Below, piece by piece: positions 8,496 through 21,345 of a stretch of DNA of 64,000 nucleotides. The stretch covers positions 1 to 64,000 of the forward strand of contig NZ_LMFA01000021.1 in NCBI RefSeq assembly GCF_001426565.1, in the 5' to 3' direction. The DNA comes from Rhizobium sp. Root482 (GTDB lineage Bacteria > Pseudomonadota > Alphaproteobacteria > Rhizobiales > Rhizobiaceae). Within the stretch, counting starts at the first letter, position 1, and every line of letters starts with the position of its first letter. Below the pieces are notes generated by a model that ran no database searches, was not told where the DNA came from, and saw nothing but the letters and a program-made list of their open reading frames with translations. The translations under genes and the position numbers were made by a program.

Positions 8496-10310
8496 CTACT
8501 GAGCGGTCTCGTCCCACCAGGTCGGCAGCTGGTAGCCATAGAGCGGCACGATGCTGGGGCGGCCGATCCGCTTTGAACGCCCCACCCATTGCGAGCCGAC
8601 ATGATAGAGCGGCACCAGGTAGAAACTGGAGACCAGCAGGCGGTCATGCGCTCGAATGGCGGCTGTGAAGTCTTCGACGCTGACGGCTCGAAGAATATTG
8701 TCGATTAACGTATCGACATCCTTGTCGGCGACGCCGGCAAAATTCGAGCTGCCTTGCCGGTCGCGCGATTGAGAGCCCCAGTAGGAAATCTGTTCGATCC
8801 CCGGCGAAAGCGAGGACGGGAAGGACTTCATGATCACATCATAATCGAATGACTGGCTGCGTTGTTGATACTGGGAATCATCGACGGTCCGCACCGTGGC
8901 GCTAATCCCGAGAGCCGCCAGGAAACGCTGATAGGCGAGCGCCAGTTTCTCCTGGCCCTCGTTCTGCGTCATGATCTCGAAGCTGAGCGGCGTGCCCTGC
9001 TCGTTGACCATCTTGCCGTCCTTGATGCCGTAGCCGGCCTCGCGCAATAGCGTGACGGCCTCGCGCAGGACGTTGCGGTCGCGCCCCGAGGCGTCGGTCA
9101 CCGGCAAGCGGTAGCTGCCGTCGAGCACTGCGGGATTGATGCGGTTCTTGATGTCGCCGAGAAGATCAAGCTCGCGGCCGTCCGCTGCCACGCCCAGATA
9201 GGACAGTGCTGAATTCTGCCAGAAGCTCTGCGTGCGGGTATAGGCATTGTCGAACAGGTTCTTGTTCACCCATTCGAAATCGAAGACCAGGGCCAGTCCC
9301 TGACGCAGCTTGATGTTCTCGAAGATCGGCCGACGCGTGTTGAAGACGAAGCCCAGCATGCCGGACGGCGTCTTCGGCGTGAAAACGTCCTTGATCACAT
9401 CGCCCGACTGGACGGCCGGAAAATTGTAGCTGCGCGCCCATTTCGTCGGGCTGCCTTCGGGATGGATGTCGATTTCACCCTTCTTGAACGCTTCGAACAG
9501 CGAATTTTCCTGCAGGAAATATTCGACGGAAATTTCGTCGTAATTGTCGAAGCCGACTTTCGAGGGGAGGTCCTTTGCCCAGTAATCGGGGTTGCGCTTA
9601 TAGACGATGCGTTCGCCGGGCTTGACCTCGGAGACCTGGTAGGGGCCGGAGCCGAGCGGAAATTTCAGTGATGTCTGGTCAAAGGTCGCAACATCGGTCG
9701 CATGCTTGGGCAGGATCGGCGTCATGGCGATCAGCAACGGGAATTCGCGGTCGGCCTCGTCGTTGAAGGTGAAGCGGACGCTTCGATCGCCGACCTTCTC
9801 CATCTTCTCGACCTTAGCCAGCCGCGTGCTGAAGGGAACGCGGCCCTTGTCGCGAAACAGTTCGAAGGTGAAGATCACATCTTCCGGCGTGACCGGCTTT
9901 CCATCCGCCCATTTGGCATTCGGGTTGAGGTTGAACTGGATAAAACTGCGGTCATCGTCCCATTCGACGGTCTGCGCCAGGAGGCCATAGAGCGAGAAAG
10001 CCTCGTCGCGCGAGCGCTGCATCAGCGAATCATAGACCAGATTGCCGTATTCCGGATCGAGCATGCCGCGCGCGGTGGTGCGCATGCTCTTCAGGATGAA
10101 CGGGTTGAGGCTGTCGAAGGTGCCGACGACGCCATAGGAGACCCGTCCGCCCTTCTTCACGTCGGGCTTCACATAGGGGAAGTGCTTGAAATCGGCGGGC
10201 AGGGCGGGCTCGCCATGCATGGCGATGCCGTGGACCGGTTCGGCCCGTGCCGCGACGCTTGAGCCAAGCGCAACCAGCAGCGAAAGCATACCCAATAACA
10301 ATGCGCGCAA
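8496..10310 (-). CDS. Extracellular solute-binding protein, peptide/YejA-type ABC importer
   Basis: A 604-residue family 5 solute-binding protein. An N-terminal signal peptide (about residues 1-23, ending in VAARAEP) sends it to the periplasm. The family signature region is seen around KGGRVSYGVVGTFDSLNPF, and the overall length and the PLAF-like tryptophan-rich C-terminus fit the YejA/microcin C-type oligopeptide binders. The start is TTG at 10308-10310, six bases after a strong AAGGAGA. No permease or ATPase genes are nearby, so it is an orphan binding protein here. Its ligand cannot be assigned. Confidence 0.88.
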   Translation of the reverse strand: MRALLLGMLSLLVALGSSVAARAEPVHGIAMHGEPALPADFKHFPYVKPDVKKGGRVSYGVVGTFDSLNPFILKSMRTTARGMLDPEYGNLVYDSLMQRSRDEAFSLYGLLAQTVEWDDDRSFIQFNLNPNAKWADGKPVTPEDVIFTFELFRDKGRVPFSTRLAKVEKMEKVGDRSVRFTFNDEADREFPLLIAMTPILPKHATDVATFDQTSLKFPLGSGPYQVSEVKPGERIVYKRNPDYWAKDLPSKVGFDNYDEISVEYFLQENSLFEAFKKGEIDIHPEGSPTKWARSYNFPAVQSGDVIKDVFTPKTPSGMLGFVFNTRRPIFENIKLRQGLALVFDFEWVNKNLFDNAYTRTQSFWQNSALSYLGVAADGRELDLLGDIKNRINPAVLDGSYRLPVTDASGRDRNVLREAVTLLREAGYGIKDGKMVNEQGTPLSFEIMTQNEGQEKLALAYQRFLAALGISATVRTVDDSQYQQRSQSFDYDVIMKSFPSSLSPGIEQISYWGSQSRDRQGSSNFAGVADKDVDTLIDNILRAVSVEDFTAAIRAHDRLLVSSFYLVPLYHVGSQWVGRSKRIGRPSIVPLYGYQLPTWWDETAQ

Positions 10311-10584
10311 GCCCGTCTCCTTTTAGTCGATCCATCCGGTGAATCGAGCCAAATTATCACGTTGATCCGCATTTCCAACCGGTCGATGCCGGAAAAACCC
10401 CAAGATGGGTCTCTAAAAATATGAGGAAAGGCTGGATATCGGAGCCGGCGCATTGTAACAGGTGTTCATAGGCGAGGGGTCATGTAAATGCCTCATTTGG
10501 CCAACAGAGAGCGGGCAACTGACCATTTGACGACGAGCGGCTGAAAAACGCCCAGGCACCGGAATTCAGGAGACGGATATCGTT

Positions 10585-11214
10585 ATGACCTTCAAGTCGA
10601 ACATCACCAAAAAGGCGGCACTGTCGGCCTTCGCCGGAGCGGTCGTTGCCGCTGCCATGCCAGCCGCGTCCCTTGCGCAGCAGGCAGCCGGTCGTCCGCC
10701 GCAGGGCTGGTTCAAGGTCTGCACCAAGCAGGAAGACAATGATGTCTGCATCGTGCAGAATCTCCTGACCGCCAATAATGGCCAGATGATCACGGCTGTC
10801 GGCCTCATCAGCGTCCAGGGCAAGGTCAACCGCAAGATCCTGCAGGTCTCGGTCCCGTCCGCCCGGCTTATTCCTCCCGGCATCCAGATGCAGATCGACG
10901 GCGGCAAGGCTGCCAAGCTCGATTACGCCATCTGCATGCCCGACAAATGCGTTGCCGAAGTTCCCTTGAGCGACGGCATGCTGGCAAGCCTGAAGAAGGG
11001 TGGCGAAGTGGTCTTCACCTCCGTGAATTTCCAGCGCGCGCCGAACCCGATCAAGATAACGCTCGAAGGCTTTACCGGCGTCTATGACGGCGAGCCGATC
11101 GAACAGTCCAAGCTCGAGGAGCGCCAGCGCCTGCTGCAGGAAGAAATGCAGAAGAAGGCTGAAGAGGCCCGCAAGAAGCTTGAAGAAGCCCAGAAAGCCG
11201 CCAAGGCCAACTGA
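10585..11214 (+). CDS. Invasion associated locus B (IalB) family protein
   Basis: A 209-residue secreted protein of the IalB family, first noted in Bartonella invasion but widespread and of unclear role in non-pathogenic Rhizobiales. Signal peptide residues 1-31 (ending SLAQQ); the IalB core follows with paired cysteines (FKVCTKQ ... DVCIVQ and AICMPDKCVAEV). The last 45 residues are a charged, probably coiled-coil tail rich in Glu/Lys/Ala. An AGGAGA site precedes the ATG. A strong terminator follows at 11251. Confidence 0.9.
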   Translation: MTFKSNITKKAALSAFAGAVVAAAMPAASLAQQAAGRPPQGWFKVCTKQEDNDVCIVQNLLTANNGQMITAVGLISVQGKVNRKILQVSVPSARLIPPGIQMQIDGGKAAKLDYAICMPDKCVAEVPLSDGMLASLKKGGEVVFTSVNFQRAPNPIKITLEGFTGVYDGEPIEQSKLEERQRLLQEEMQKKAEEARKKLEEAQKAAKAN

Positions 11215-11250
11215 GTGGCTAACCGCCGCTTAACGGCAAGACGACAAAAC

Positions 11251-11282
11251 GAAGAAGGCCCGGAGCGATCCGGGCCTTCTTC
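11251..11282 (+). terminator. Rho-independent terminator after the IalB gene
   Basis: A perfect 14-base-pair stem (arms 11251-11264 and 11269-11282) with a GCGA tetraloop. The arm GAAGAAGGCCCGGA puts a TTCTTC run on the 3' side, and its symmetry means it could also stop hspQ transcription arriving on the - strand. Confidence 0.85.
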
Positions 11283-11311
11283 GTATTCGCGGCAATTCCT
11301 GCCGGGCGGTG

Positions 11312-11644
11312 TCAGTGCTGGATGACTGCCTTTGGCCTGTACTGGCCAACCGTCTGGGGATCGAAGAAGGCGTTTACCTGCGAATGGCGCAGCGGCATTC
11401 CGCTTTCATCCGAAACAAGGTTCTGCTCGGAGACATAGGCCACATATTCGGTCTCCTCGTTCTCCGCGAGCAGATGATAAAACGGCTGGTCCCTCGTCGG
11501 GCGGACTTCGGTGGGGATCGAGTTCCACCATTCCTCGGTATTTGCATATTCCGGATCGACATCGAAAATGACGCCGCGGAACGGAAACACGCGATGGCGA
11601 ACGACCTGGCCAATCTGAAATTTTGCGTCTCTTTGTTTCAGCAT
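11312..11644 (-). CDS. hspQ: Heat shock protein HspQ (hemimethylated-DNA-binding YccV family)
   Basis: A 110-residue HspQ/YccV protein, a small specificity factor that in enterics modulates Lon protease and DnaA stability. The hallmark core is present: KFQIGQVVRHRVFPFRGVIFDVDPEY, then PFYHLLAENE and YVSEQNL. The ATG has an AAAGGAA site. It stands alone between the IalB terminator and glnA; no heat-shock promoter was recognised with certainty. Confidence 0.93.
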   Translation of the reverse strand: MLKQRDAKFQIGQVVRHRVFPFRGVIFDVDPEYANTEEWWNSIPTEVRPTRDQPFYHLLAENEETEYVAYVSEQNLVSDESGMPLRHSQVNAFFDPQTVGQYRPKAVIQH

Positions 11645-11778
11645 GTTAGGTTCCTTTCGCTTTGATATGTGGTGGTTTTTTGCCGAATATCAAGAGAAGC
11701 GCGCCGGCTCGGGCATCCGTCTCAGAATCGAACAGCATGGAGATGCTTTCATCCGGCTGGACGGCGACCGCCTGCCAA

Positions 11779-11806
11779 AAGGCCGGCCTCTCGCGAGACC
11801 GGCCTT
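11779..11806 (-). terminator. Terminator of the glnB-glnA operon
   Basis: Stem of AAGGCCGG/CCGGCCTT plus an inner CTC/GAG, separated by one mismatch. On the - strand it is followed by TTTT. It sits 30 bases beyond the glnA stop, so it should end the glnBA transcript. Confidence 0.8.
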
Positions 11807-11836
11807 GACGTTGCTGGTTATTGTCGGCGACGAATG

Positions 11837-13246
11837 TCAGGCCGAATAGTACATGTCGAACTCGACCGGATGCGGGGTCATTTCGTAGCGCATGACCTCG
11901 ACCATCTTCAATTCGATATAGGAATCGATCTGGTCGTCGTCGAAGACGCCGCCGGCGGTCAGGAACTTGCGGTCCTTGTCGAGGCTTTCGAGCGCTTCGC
12001 GCAGGCTGCCGCAGACGGTCGGGATCTTCTTCAATTCCTTCGCCGGCAGGTCATAGAGATCCTTGTCCATGGCCTTGCCGGGATGGATCTTGTTCTTGAT
12101 ACCGTCGAGGCCGGCCATCAGGAGCGCGGCGAAGGCGAAGTAGGGGTTGGCCAGCGGATCGGGGAAACGGACCTCGACGCGCTTGGACTTCGGGCCGGTA
12201 CCGAAGGGGATGCGGCAGGAGGCGGAACGGTTGCGGGCCGAATAGGCGAGCAATACCGGTGCTTCGTAACCCGGGACGAGGCGCTTGTAGGAATTGGTGG
12301 TCGGGTTGGTGAAGGCGTTGATCGCCTTGGCATGCTTGATGACGCCGCCGATATAGAACAGGCAGGATTCCGACAGGCCGGCATATTCGTCGCCGGCGAA
12401 GTTCGGCTTGCCGTCCTTCCAGATCGACTGGTGCACATGCATGCCGGAGCCATTGTCGCCGAAAATTGGCTTGGGCATGAAGGTGGCCGTCTTGCCGTAG
12501 GCGTTGGCGACCTGGTGAACGACATATTTGTAGATCTGGATCTTGTCGGCGCTGCGCACCAGCGTGTCGAACTTGACGCCCAGTTCATGCTGCGCCGCCG
12601 CCACTTCGTGGTGCTGTTTTTCGACCGAAACGCCCATTTCGGTGAGGACGGTGAGCATTTCCGAGCGCATGTCCTGGCAGCTGTCGATCGGTGGAACCGG
12701 GAAATAGCCGCCCTTGACGCGCGGACGGTGGCCGAGATTGCCCGTCTCGTAGTCGGTGTCGTCGTTGGACGGGAGTTCCGAACTGTCCAGCTTGAAGCCG
12801 GTATTGTAGGGGTCGGCCTTGTATTTCACATCGTCGAAGACGAAGAATTCCGGCTCCGGGCCGACATAGACGGTGTCGCCGATGCCGGACGCCTTCAGAT
12901 AGGCTTCCGCCTTCTTGGCGATGCCGCGCGGGTCGCGGTTATAGGCCTCGCCGGAGACCGGATCGAGGATGTCGCACATCACGACCATGGTCGACTGGGC
13001 AAAGAAGGGGTCCATGTGGACGGTCGCCGGATCCGGCATCAGCACCATGTCGGACTCGTTGATGGCCTTCCAGCCGCCGATCGACGACCCGTCGAACATC
13101 ACGCCGTCAGTGAACATGTCCTCGTCGACGCAGGAGACGTCCATCGTCACATGCTGCAGCTTGCCCTTGGGGTCGGTGAAGCGCAGATCGACGAACTTGA
13201 CGTCGTTTTCCTTGATCTGCTTGAGGATATCGTTTGCAGTCGTCAT
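11837..13246 (-). CDS. glnA: Glutamine synthetase type I
   Basis: GlnA condenses ammonia and glutamate, the main ammonia assimilation route. The 469-residue subunit has the GSI features: [10 protein letters not shown] near residue 50, the [10 protein letters not shown] metal site, [10 protein letters not shown], and the adenylylation loop DLYDLP with Tyr398 as the GlnE target. I chose the ATG at 13246 rather than an upstream in-frame codon because MTTANDILK is the usual N-terminus. It lies 58 bases after glnB in the classical rhizobial glnBA operon. Confidence 0.98.
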   Translation of the reverse strand: MTTANDILKQIKENDVKFVDLRFTDPKGKLQHVTMDVSCVDEDMFTDGVMFDGSSIGGWKAINESDMVLMPDPATVHMDPFFAQSTMVVMCDILDPVSGEAYNRDPRGIAKKAEAYLKASGIGDTVYVGPEPEFFVFDDVKYKADPYNTGFKLDSSELPSNDDTDYETGNLGHRPRVKGGYFPVPPIDSCQDMRSEMLTVLTEMGVSVEKQHHEVAAAQHELGVKFDTLVRSADKIQIYKYVVHQVANAYGKTATFMPKPIFGDNGSGMHVHQSIWKDGKPNFAGDEYAGLSESCLFYIGGVIKHAKAINAFTNPTTNSYKRLVPGYEAPVLLAYSARNRSASCRIPFGTGPKSKRVEVRFPDPLANPYFAFAALLMAGLDGIKNKIHPGKAMDKDLYDLPAKELKKIPTVCGSLREALESLDKDRKFLTAGGVFDDDQIDSYIELKMVEVMRYEMTPHPVEFDMYYSA

Positions 13247-13304
13247 TTTTTGAAAGTCCCTCTTTGAGATGACGAGGTAGAACCCGAGCCGGCGGCCGGG
13301 CGAA

Positions 13305-13978
<674 letters not shown>

Positions 13979-15466
13979 ATGCCAGCAATCTCCCCCTTTT
14001 CGATCATCACGCCCGAGGAAATGTCCGCGATTGACGGGGCAGCGGCGCGATCGGGAATTGACAGTTTCGCGCTGATGACAGCCGCCGGCCATGCCGTAGC
14101 GGCGACGGCACTGCGGCTCCATCCGGATGCGCGACGCTTCGTCGTGCTGTGCGGGCCGGGCAACAATGGCGGCGATGGCTATATCGCCACAGCGGCGCTG
14201 GCCGATAGCGGCGGGACTGTCGTCGTCCATGCGCTCGGCGATGTGGGCGGCTTGCGGGGAGACGCAGCCCGCGCCCATGCCGCCTGCCGGCGGCCGGTCC
14301 ATGCCCTCTCCAACTATGTGCCGGAACCGGGCGATGTCGTCATCGATGCGCTGTTCGGCGCCGGCCTGTCGCGGCCGGTTTCCAAAGAGGTCGCGGATGT
14401 GATCGAGGCCATCGGGCAGCAGGACCTGCCGGTGATCGCTGTCGATCTGCCTTCCGGGATCGACGGGCGAACGGGGCAGGTGCAGGGCTGCAGTTTTCAT
14501 GCGCGCCATACCGTGACCTTCATGGCCCGCAAGCCCGGTCACCTGCTCCTGCCCGGCAGGATGGCCTGCGGTCAGGTGGAGGTGGTCGATATCGGCATTC
14601 CCCGAAGGATTGTCGGACAGCATTGGAGCGGGCTCTGCGAAAACGGTCCTCCTCTCTGGGGCAGTGACCGTCCGAGCCTCGATCCTTCCGCCCATAAATT
14701 CAAGCGCGGCCATCTCGGCGTGTTTTCGGGCGGGGCGCTCGCGACCGGGGCGGCACGGCTTTCGGCGGCAGCCGGATTGAAGGCCGGGGCCGGACTGGTG
14801 ACGCTCGCCTCTTCCCCCGGAGCCGTCAGTGTAAATGCCGCGCATCTGACCGCCGTGATGCTGAAGGAGATCGGCGGGCCAGAAGCGCTTTCCGACTGGC
14901 TTTCCGACCGGCGGCTTACCGCCTTCGTGCTCGGCCCCGGCTTCGGCGCGACCCAAACGGCGCGCGACTACGCGCTGATGCTGCACGACCGTGTCCTGGT
15001 TCTGGATGCGGATGGCATCACTGCCTTCAAGGACGATGCCCAGGCCCTGTTTAAGGCTTTCTCGGATGGCGGGACACGGCTGGTCCTGACGCCGCATGAG
15101 GGCGAATTTGCGCGGCTGTTTGCCGATATCCATGCCGATGAGCGCCTGTCGAAGGTCGATCAGGCGCTCGCCGCCGCAAGACGCGCCGGCGCCGTCATCG
15201 TCTACAAGGGCGCCGACACGGTGATTGCCGCGCCGGATGGACGGGCCGCGATCAATGCGAATGCGCCGGCCTTCCTGGCGACGGCCGGTTCCGGCGACGT
15301 GCTGGCCGGCATTATCGGCGCGCATCTGGCCGCGGGCATGCCGGCATTCGAAGCCGCCTGCGCCGCTGTCTGGCGTCATGGCCGGGCCGGGGCGCGGGCA
15401 GGAGAAGGCCTGACCGCCGAGAGCCTGATCGGGGCGATCGAGCCGCTGCCGGCCTCGGCCGGATGA
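13979..15466 (+). CDS. nnr: Bifunctional NAD(P)H-hydrate epimerase / ADP-dependent dehydratase
   Basis: Repairs damaged hydrated NAD(P)H: the N-terminal YjeF_N-like epimerase half (residues about 10-210, with the GPGNNGGDGY motif near 60) interconverts R and S forms, and the C-terminal ribokinase-like half (about 230-495) dehydrates S-NAD(P)HX using ADP. The C-terminal half has VLDADGIT, LTPHEGEFARL and the TAGSGDVLAG anion-hole motif. I start at ATG 13979 (495 residues); an in-frame TTG at 13943 is possible. Divergent from glnB. Confidence 0.93.
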   Translation: MPAISPFSIITPEEMSAIDGAAARSGIDSFALMTAAGHAVAATALRLHPDARRFVVLCGPGNNGGDGYIATAALADSGGTVVVHALGDVGGLRGDAARAHAACRRPVHALSNYVPEPGDVVIDALFGAGLSRPVSKEVADVIEAIGQQDLPVIAVDLPSGIDGRTGQVQGCSFHARHTVTFMARKPGHLLLPGRMACGQVEVVDIGIPRRIVGQHWSGLCENGPPLWGSDRPSLDPSAHKFKRGHLGVFSGGALATGAARLSAAAGLKAGAGLVTLASSPGAVSVNAAHLTAVMLKEIGGPEALSDWLSDRRLTAFVLGPGFGATQTARDYALMLHDRVLVLDADGITAFKDDAQALFKAFSDGGTRLVLTPHEGEFARLFADIHADERLSKVDQALAAARRAGAVIVYKGADTVIAAPDGRAAINANAPAFLATAGSGDVLAGIIGAHLAAGMPAFEAACAAVWRHGRAGARAGEGLTAESLIGAIEPLPASAG

Positions 15467-15485
15467 TTGGTCGAGGCCCAAAGAG

Positions 15486-16289
15486 TTAGCCGACGCGTTT
15501 CTGCAGTTCCCGCGCGCCGTTCGGCGCATTGACCTTGCCTTCGGTGATGAAGAAGGCATAGACGTCGCGCGGCTTCTTTGCCGCCTTGTGCGACGGGTCG
15601 GCGCGTTCAAGGTCATCGACAATGGCGCCCGAGGCCCAGCTTTTCAGCCGCTCCGCCCATTGATCGAGCCGCTTGTCATCATAGCAGGTGGCCACCTCGT
15701 CGCTACCGGTCTGCAGGCGGGCATAGACGAAGTCCGCGGTGACATCGGCGATCATCGGATAATCGGCATGGTCGGCGCAGACCACGGCGACCTTGTGCTT
15801 TTCCAGCAGCGAGATGAATTCCGGCGTGCGGAAGGAGGGGTGGCGCACCTCCACCACATGGCGCAAAGCAAGCCCGTCCTGCTTTTCCGGCAGGAGCGCC
15901 AGAAAGGCGCCAAAATCCGCTTCGTCGAATTTCTTCGTCGGCATGAACTGCCAGAGGATCGGCCCGAGATGGGGGCCGAGTTCGGTCAGTCCCTGCCCAA
16001 GGAATCGAGCGATCGACTCACCGGCCTCCGCCAGCACCTTCTTGTTGGTGGCAAAGCGGCTGGCCTTCAGCGAGAAGACGAAATCCTCCGGCACGTCCGC
16101 GGCCCATTTGGCGAAGGTTTCCGGCTTTTGCGAGCCGTAGTAGGTGCCGTTGACCTCGATCACCTTCAACTGCCGGCTCGCATATTCGAGCTGCCGCTTC
16201 TTCGTGAGGTCATCCGGGTAAAACGTGCCTTCCCATGGATCGAAGGTCCAGCCGCCGATGCCGCAACGGATCGTTCCTGATTTTGTCAT
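15486..16289 (-). CDS. DUF72 domain-containing protein
   Basis: A 267-residue TIM-barrel-like DUF72 (YecE) protein of unknown activity. Typical features are the N-terminal CGIGGWTFDPWEGTFYP, EVNGTYYGSQKPETFAKWA and the late VYARLQTGSDE (the usual position of YxRLHG). A GGGGGAAC ribosome site immediately precedes the ATG at 16289. It follows uvrA on the same strand with a 19-base gap, so it may be read from the uvrA transcript. Confidence 0.9.
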   Translation of the reverse strand: MTKSGTIRCGIGGWTFDPWEGTFYPDDLTKKRQLEYASRQLKVIEVNGTYYGSQKPETFAKWAADVPEDFVFSLKASRFATNKKVLAEAGESIARFLGQGLTELGPHLGPILWQFMPTKKFDEADFGAFLALLPEKQDGLALRHVVEVRHPSFRTPEFISLLEKHKVAVVCADHADYPMIADVTADFVYARLQTGSDEVATCYDDKRLDQWAERLKSWASGAIVDDLERADPSHKAAKKPRDVYAFFITEGKVNAPNGARELQKRVG

Positions 16290-16308
16290 GTTCCCCCCGA
16301 TATAATGT

Positions 16309-19230
<2,922 letters not shown>

Positions 19231-19354
19231 CGTGTCCAGCTTCGTCCATGCAGTGGAAAGCATCTATTTAAGAACACGCAAGCCCATGTCGAGGCGAAAG
19301 GTGAAAAACAGAGAGCTTTGCCGAGTCGGTTGACAGGATAATAGGGATTTACTA

Positions 19355-19369
19355 GAACAAAGAAAGAAC
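19355..19369 (-). promoter_or_regulatory. LexA (SOS) box between uvrA and ssb
   Basis: On the - strand it reads GTTCTTTCTTTGTTC, an exact match to the alphaproteobacterial LexA direct-repeat consensus GTTC-N7-GTTC. It is 125 bases upstream of the uvrA start and 122 bases upstream of ssb, so it could control both divergent genes. Confidence 0.88.
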
Positions 19370-19491
19370 GATTTTCGAAATCTGTTGTGGATTACGCGAG
19401 GCGAAGGGCGAGCCGGCGGCGGCCAGCCGCTATGATGGCCGGGAGCTTCTGATGGCCGGGCGAGGCCTGGCGCGAGAATGGGAAAACAGAG

Positions 19492-20013
19492 ATGGCGGGT
19501 AGTGTCAACAAGGTGATTTTGATCGGGAACCTCGGGGCCGACCCGGAAATCCGGCGCACGCAGGACGGCCGGCCGATCGCCAACCTGAATATCGCGACCT
19601 CCGAGACCTGGCGCGACAAGGGCAGCGGCGAGCGCAAGGAAAAGACCGAGTGGCACCGCGTGGTGATCTTCAACGAAGGTCTCTGCAAGGTGGCCGAGCA
19701 ATATCTGAAGAAGGGCGCCAAGGTCTATATCGAGGGCGCGCTGCAGACCCGCAAATGGCAGGACAAGGACGGCCAGGACCGCTACTCCACGGAAGTGGTG
19801 CTGCAGGGCTTTAACTCGACCCTGACCATGCTGGATGGCCGCGAGGGCGGTGGCGGCGGGGCCGGTCGCGGCGGCGCCGATTATGGCGGCGGCAACCAGG
19901 GCAATTACGGCGGCAGCGGCGGCGATTACGACCGCCCGGCAGCGCCGGCAGCACGCTCCGGCGGCGGCGGCGGGAATTTCTCCCGCGACATGGACGACGA
20001 TATCCCGTTCTGA
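19492..20013 (+). CDS. ssb: Single-stranded DNA-binding protein
   Basis: A 173-residue SSB. The OB fold spans residues 1-110 ([41 protein letters not shown]), followed by a Gly-rich linker and the acidic tip DDDIPF that binds partner proteins. Divergent from uvrA across 261 bases holding the SOS box, the classical ssb-uvrA arrangement. Confidence 0.97.
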   Translation: MAGSVNKVILIGNLGADPEIRRTQDGRPIANLNIATSETWRDKGSGERKEKTEWHRVVIFNEGLCKVAEQYLKKGAKVYIEGALQTRKWQDKDGQDRYSTEVVLQGFNSTLTMLDGREGGGGGAGRGGADYGGGNQGNYGGSGGDYDRPAAPAARSGGGGGNFSRDMDDDIPF

Positions 20014-20100
20014 TTGGACGGCAACGGACGCGAACCTCTCCCTCCGTCTTCCCATGGTGGGAAGGCGGATGGCAGGGTGGTGCAAGCGGAGGAGGATGCG

Positions 20101-20502
20101 ATGCGCCATGGCTACCGGCTCGATCATGTGGCGCTCTGCGTGCGTGACCTCCAGCGCAGCATCGCCTTCTACCGGGATATTCTCGGCTTCGAGCCGATCG
20201 AGCGGGCCGGCAGCGCTCATGTTGCCTGGCTGACGATCGGCGGTCTCGATACGATCCACCTGATCGAGGCCGAATTCGGCGCGACGCATCTGACCAAGAA
20301 CACCCATTTCGCCCTGCGGGTGGCCGATTTCGACGCTTTCGTCGCCGAGATCAGTGCTCGCGGCGTGGCATTTTGCGACTGGCCGGGCGAGGCCGGGCAA
20401 ATCGGCACGCGGCGCGACGGGTTTCGCCAGGTCTATCTGCGGGACCCCGACGACTACTGGGTCGAGATCAACGATCATATGCAGGCCGACGCGGAAGGCT
20501 GA
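20101..20502 (+). CDS. VOC (glyoxalase/bleomycin-resistance fold) family protein
   Basis: A 133-residue vicinal oxygen chelate protein, one beta-alpha-beta-beta-beta module pair. It opens with LDHVALCVRDLQRSIAFYRDILGF and ends with VYLRDPDDYWVEI, providing the usual His and Glu metal ligands. Substrate unknown. The ATG at 20101 is preceded by a purine-rich GGAGGAGG; the coding frame stays open further upstream, but without an equally good start. Confidence 0.88.
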   Translation: MRHGYRLDHVALCVRDLQRSIAFYRDILGFEPIERAGSAHVAWLTIGGLDTIHLIEAEFGATHLTKNTHFALRVADFDAFVAEISARGVAFCDWPGEAGQIGTRRDGFRQVYLRDPDDYWVEINDHMQADAEG

Positions 20503-20691
20503 GACTGTTTGTCCGGACATAGGGGGCGGTCCTATGGGTAAAGGCACTGCGTTGCGGCGATCAAGAGGCGTTCGCGGCCTGGGCTTTCCTCATCATGTGC
20601 GACAGGCCGTTGCTTCATATTGTCCTGACTTTGCGAACAGGGCGCGCGTTCGCGTTCACGCGCGATGTCTCGCCGTGGTTTGGCTGTAAGT

Positions 20692-20758
20692 TCGGACGGG
20701 GCGCTGGAAGCTGCCTCGCTTGGTAGTCTAAAAGTGGCACCTTTCAGCGCCCCGTTCG
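20692..20758. ncRNA. Candidate structured RNA or attenuator-like hairpin
   Basis: Arms GGACGGGGCGCTG (left) and CAGCGCCCCGTTC (right) form about 15 pairs with two G-U pairs, enclosing a 38-base loop that itself contains two short hairpins. The right arm is followed by GGCGGTTTTT, terminator-like on the + strand. It is 190 bases beyond the VOC gene. No family recognised; could be the end of a small RNA. Confidence 0.35.
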
Positions 20759-21228
20759 GCGGTTTTTGCCCACGACTTGGGTCCCTCTGAGGTGGCCCGG
20801 CGAAAGATGTTCGTCTGACCTGATGGAGCCCGGCCGAACCAATTTATCGGCAACACTCCACCCGGCCGCCGCCGGAACCCGGCGAAACCCTCCGCTGGCG
20901 CACCCTATGTGCCGCACAGGCACGCCCGGCGCGCTCTTTCGGGCATCAAGAGACAGGAGCAAAACTCCCGTCTGGAGACCATTTTCCGCGAACCCCAAGC
21001 TTGAGGACTTCCGTCCTTTCCCCAAACCCGGCGCCGGCCCCGCCTCTCTGCCACGGCTGGCAGTGTATCCGAGGGCGGAACGAGATGAGTGTGGCATGAG
21101 CGCGAGGGGCGGGGATGAACGGGGATGCGGATTTTTTCTCCCCTTTCGGAAGAGGGAGAAATTTCAAGAGCTTAGCCAAAGGTGTGAGTGTTTGAAATGT
21201 AGGTGAGGACTTGTTTCTTTTCTCGGAC

Positions 21229-21310
21229 CTACCCCCTCTCTTGCAATTTCTAACACTTAGCTGAAGCTAAGATGTTGAAATTGCTTTCTCCCCGCCAAGG
21301 GGGAGATAGG
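21229..21310. repeat. Palindromic mosaic repeat, copy 1
   Basis: Outer palindrome ACCCCCTCTC ... AAGGGGGAGA interrupted by a fold-back insert (TTGCAATTTC ... GAAATTGC) whose centre is the core CTTAGC-TGAA-GCTAAG (core 21252-21277). It resembles in organisation the RIME and Bru-RS intergenic elements of Rhizobiales, though I cannot confirm identity. Confidence 0.75.
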
Positions 21311-21345
21311 ATTGCCGCACCCCTACATTTCTTCGGAAAACCTGC

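Larger units (their letters stand above)
20503..21345. other. Long non-coding stretch with possible structured RNA and one repeat
   Basis: 843 bases without a convincing gene. Position 20690-20770 holds a 15-base-pair stem (see separate entry). 20770-21070 is GC-rich, with several short hairpins (for example GTGCC/GGCAC near 20911-20925), and open frames on both strands lack codon character or ribosome sites. 21229-21310 is the first copy of a palindromic mosaic repeat. I could not assign tmRNA, RNase P, 6S or SRP RNA signatures here. Confidence 0.55.

Noticed and set aside
20744-21206. Overlapping open frames of 117 and 146 codons on both strands of the GC-rich intergenic block
   Set aside because: No ribosome site, unnatural composition and they overlap a likely structured region, so not called as genes.
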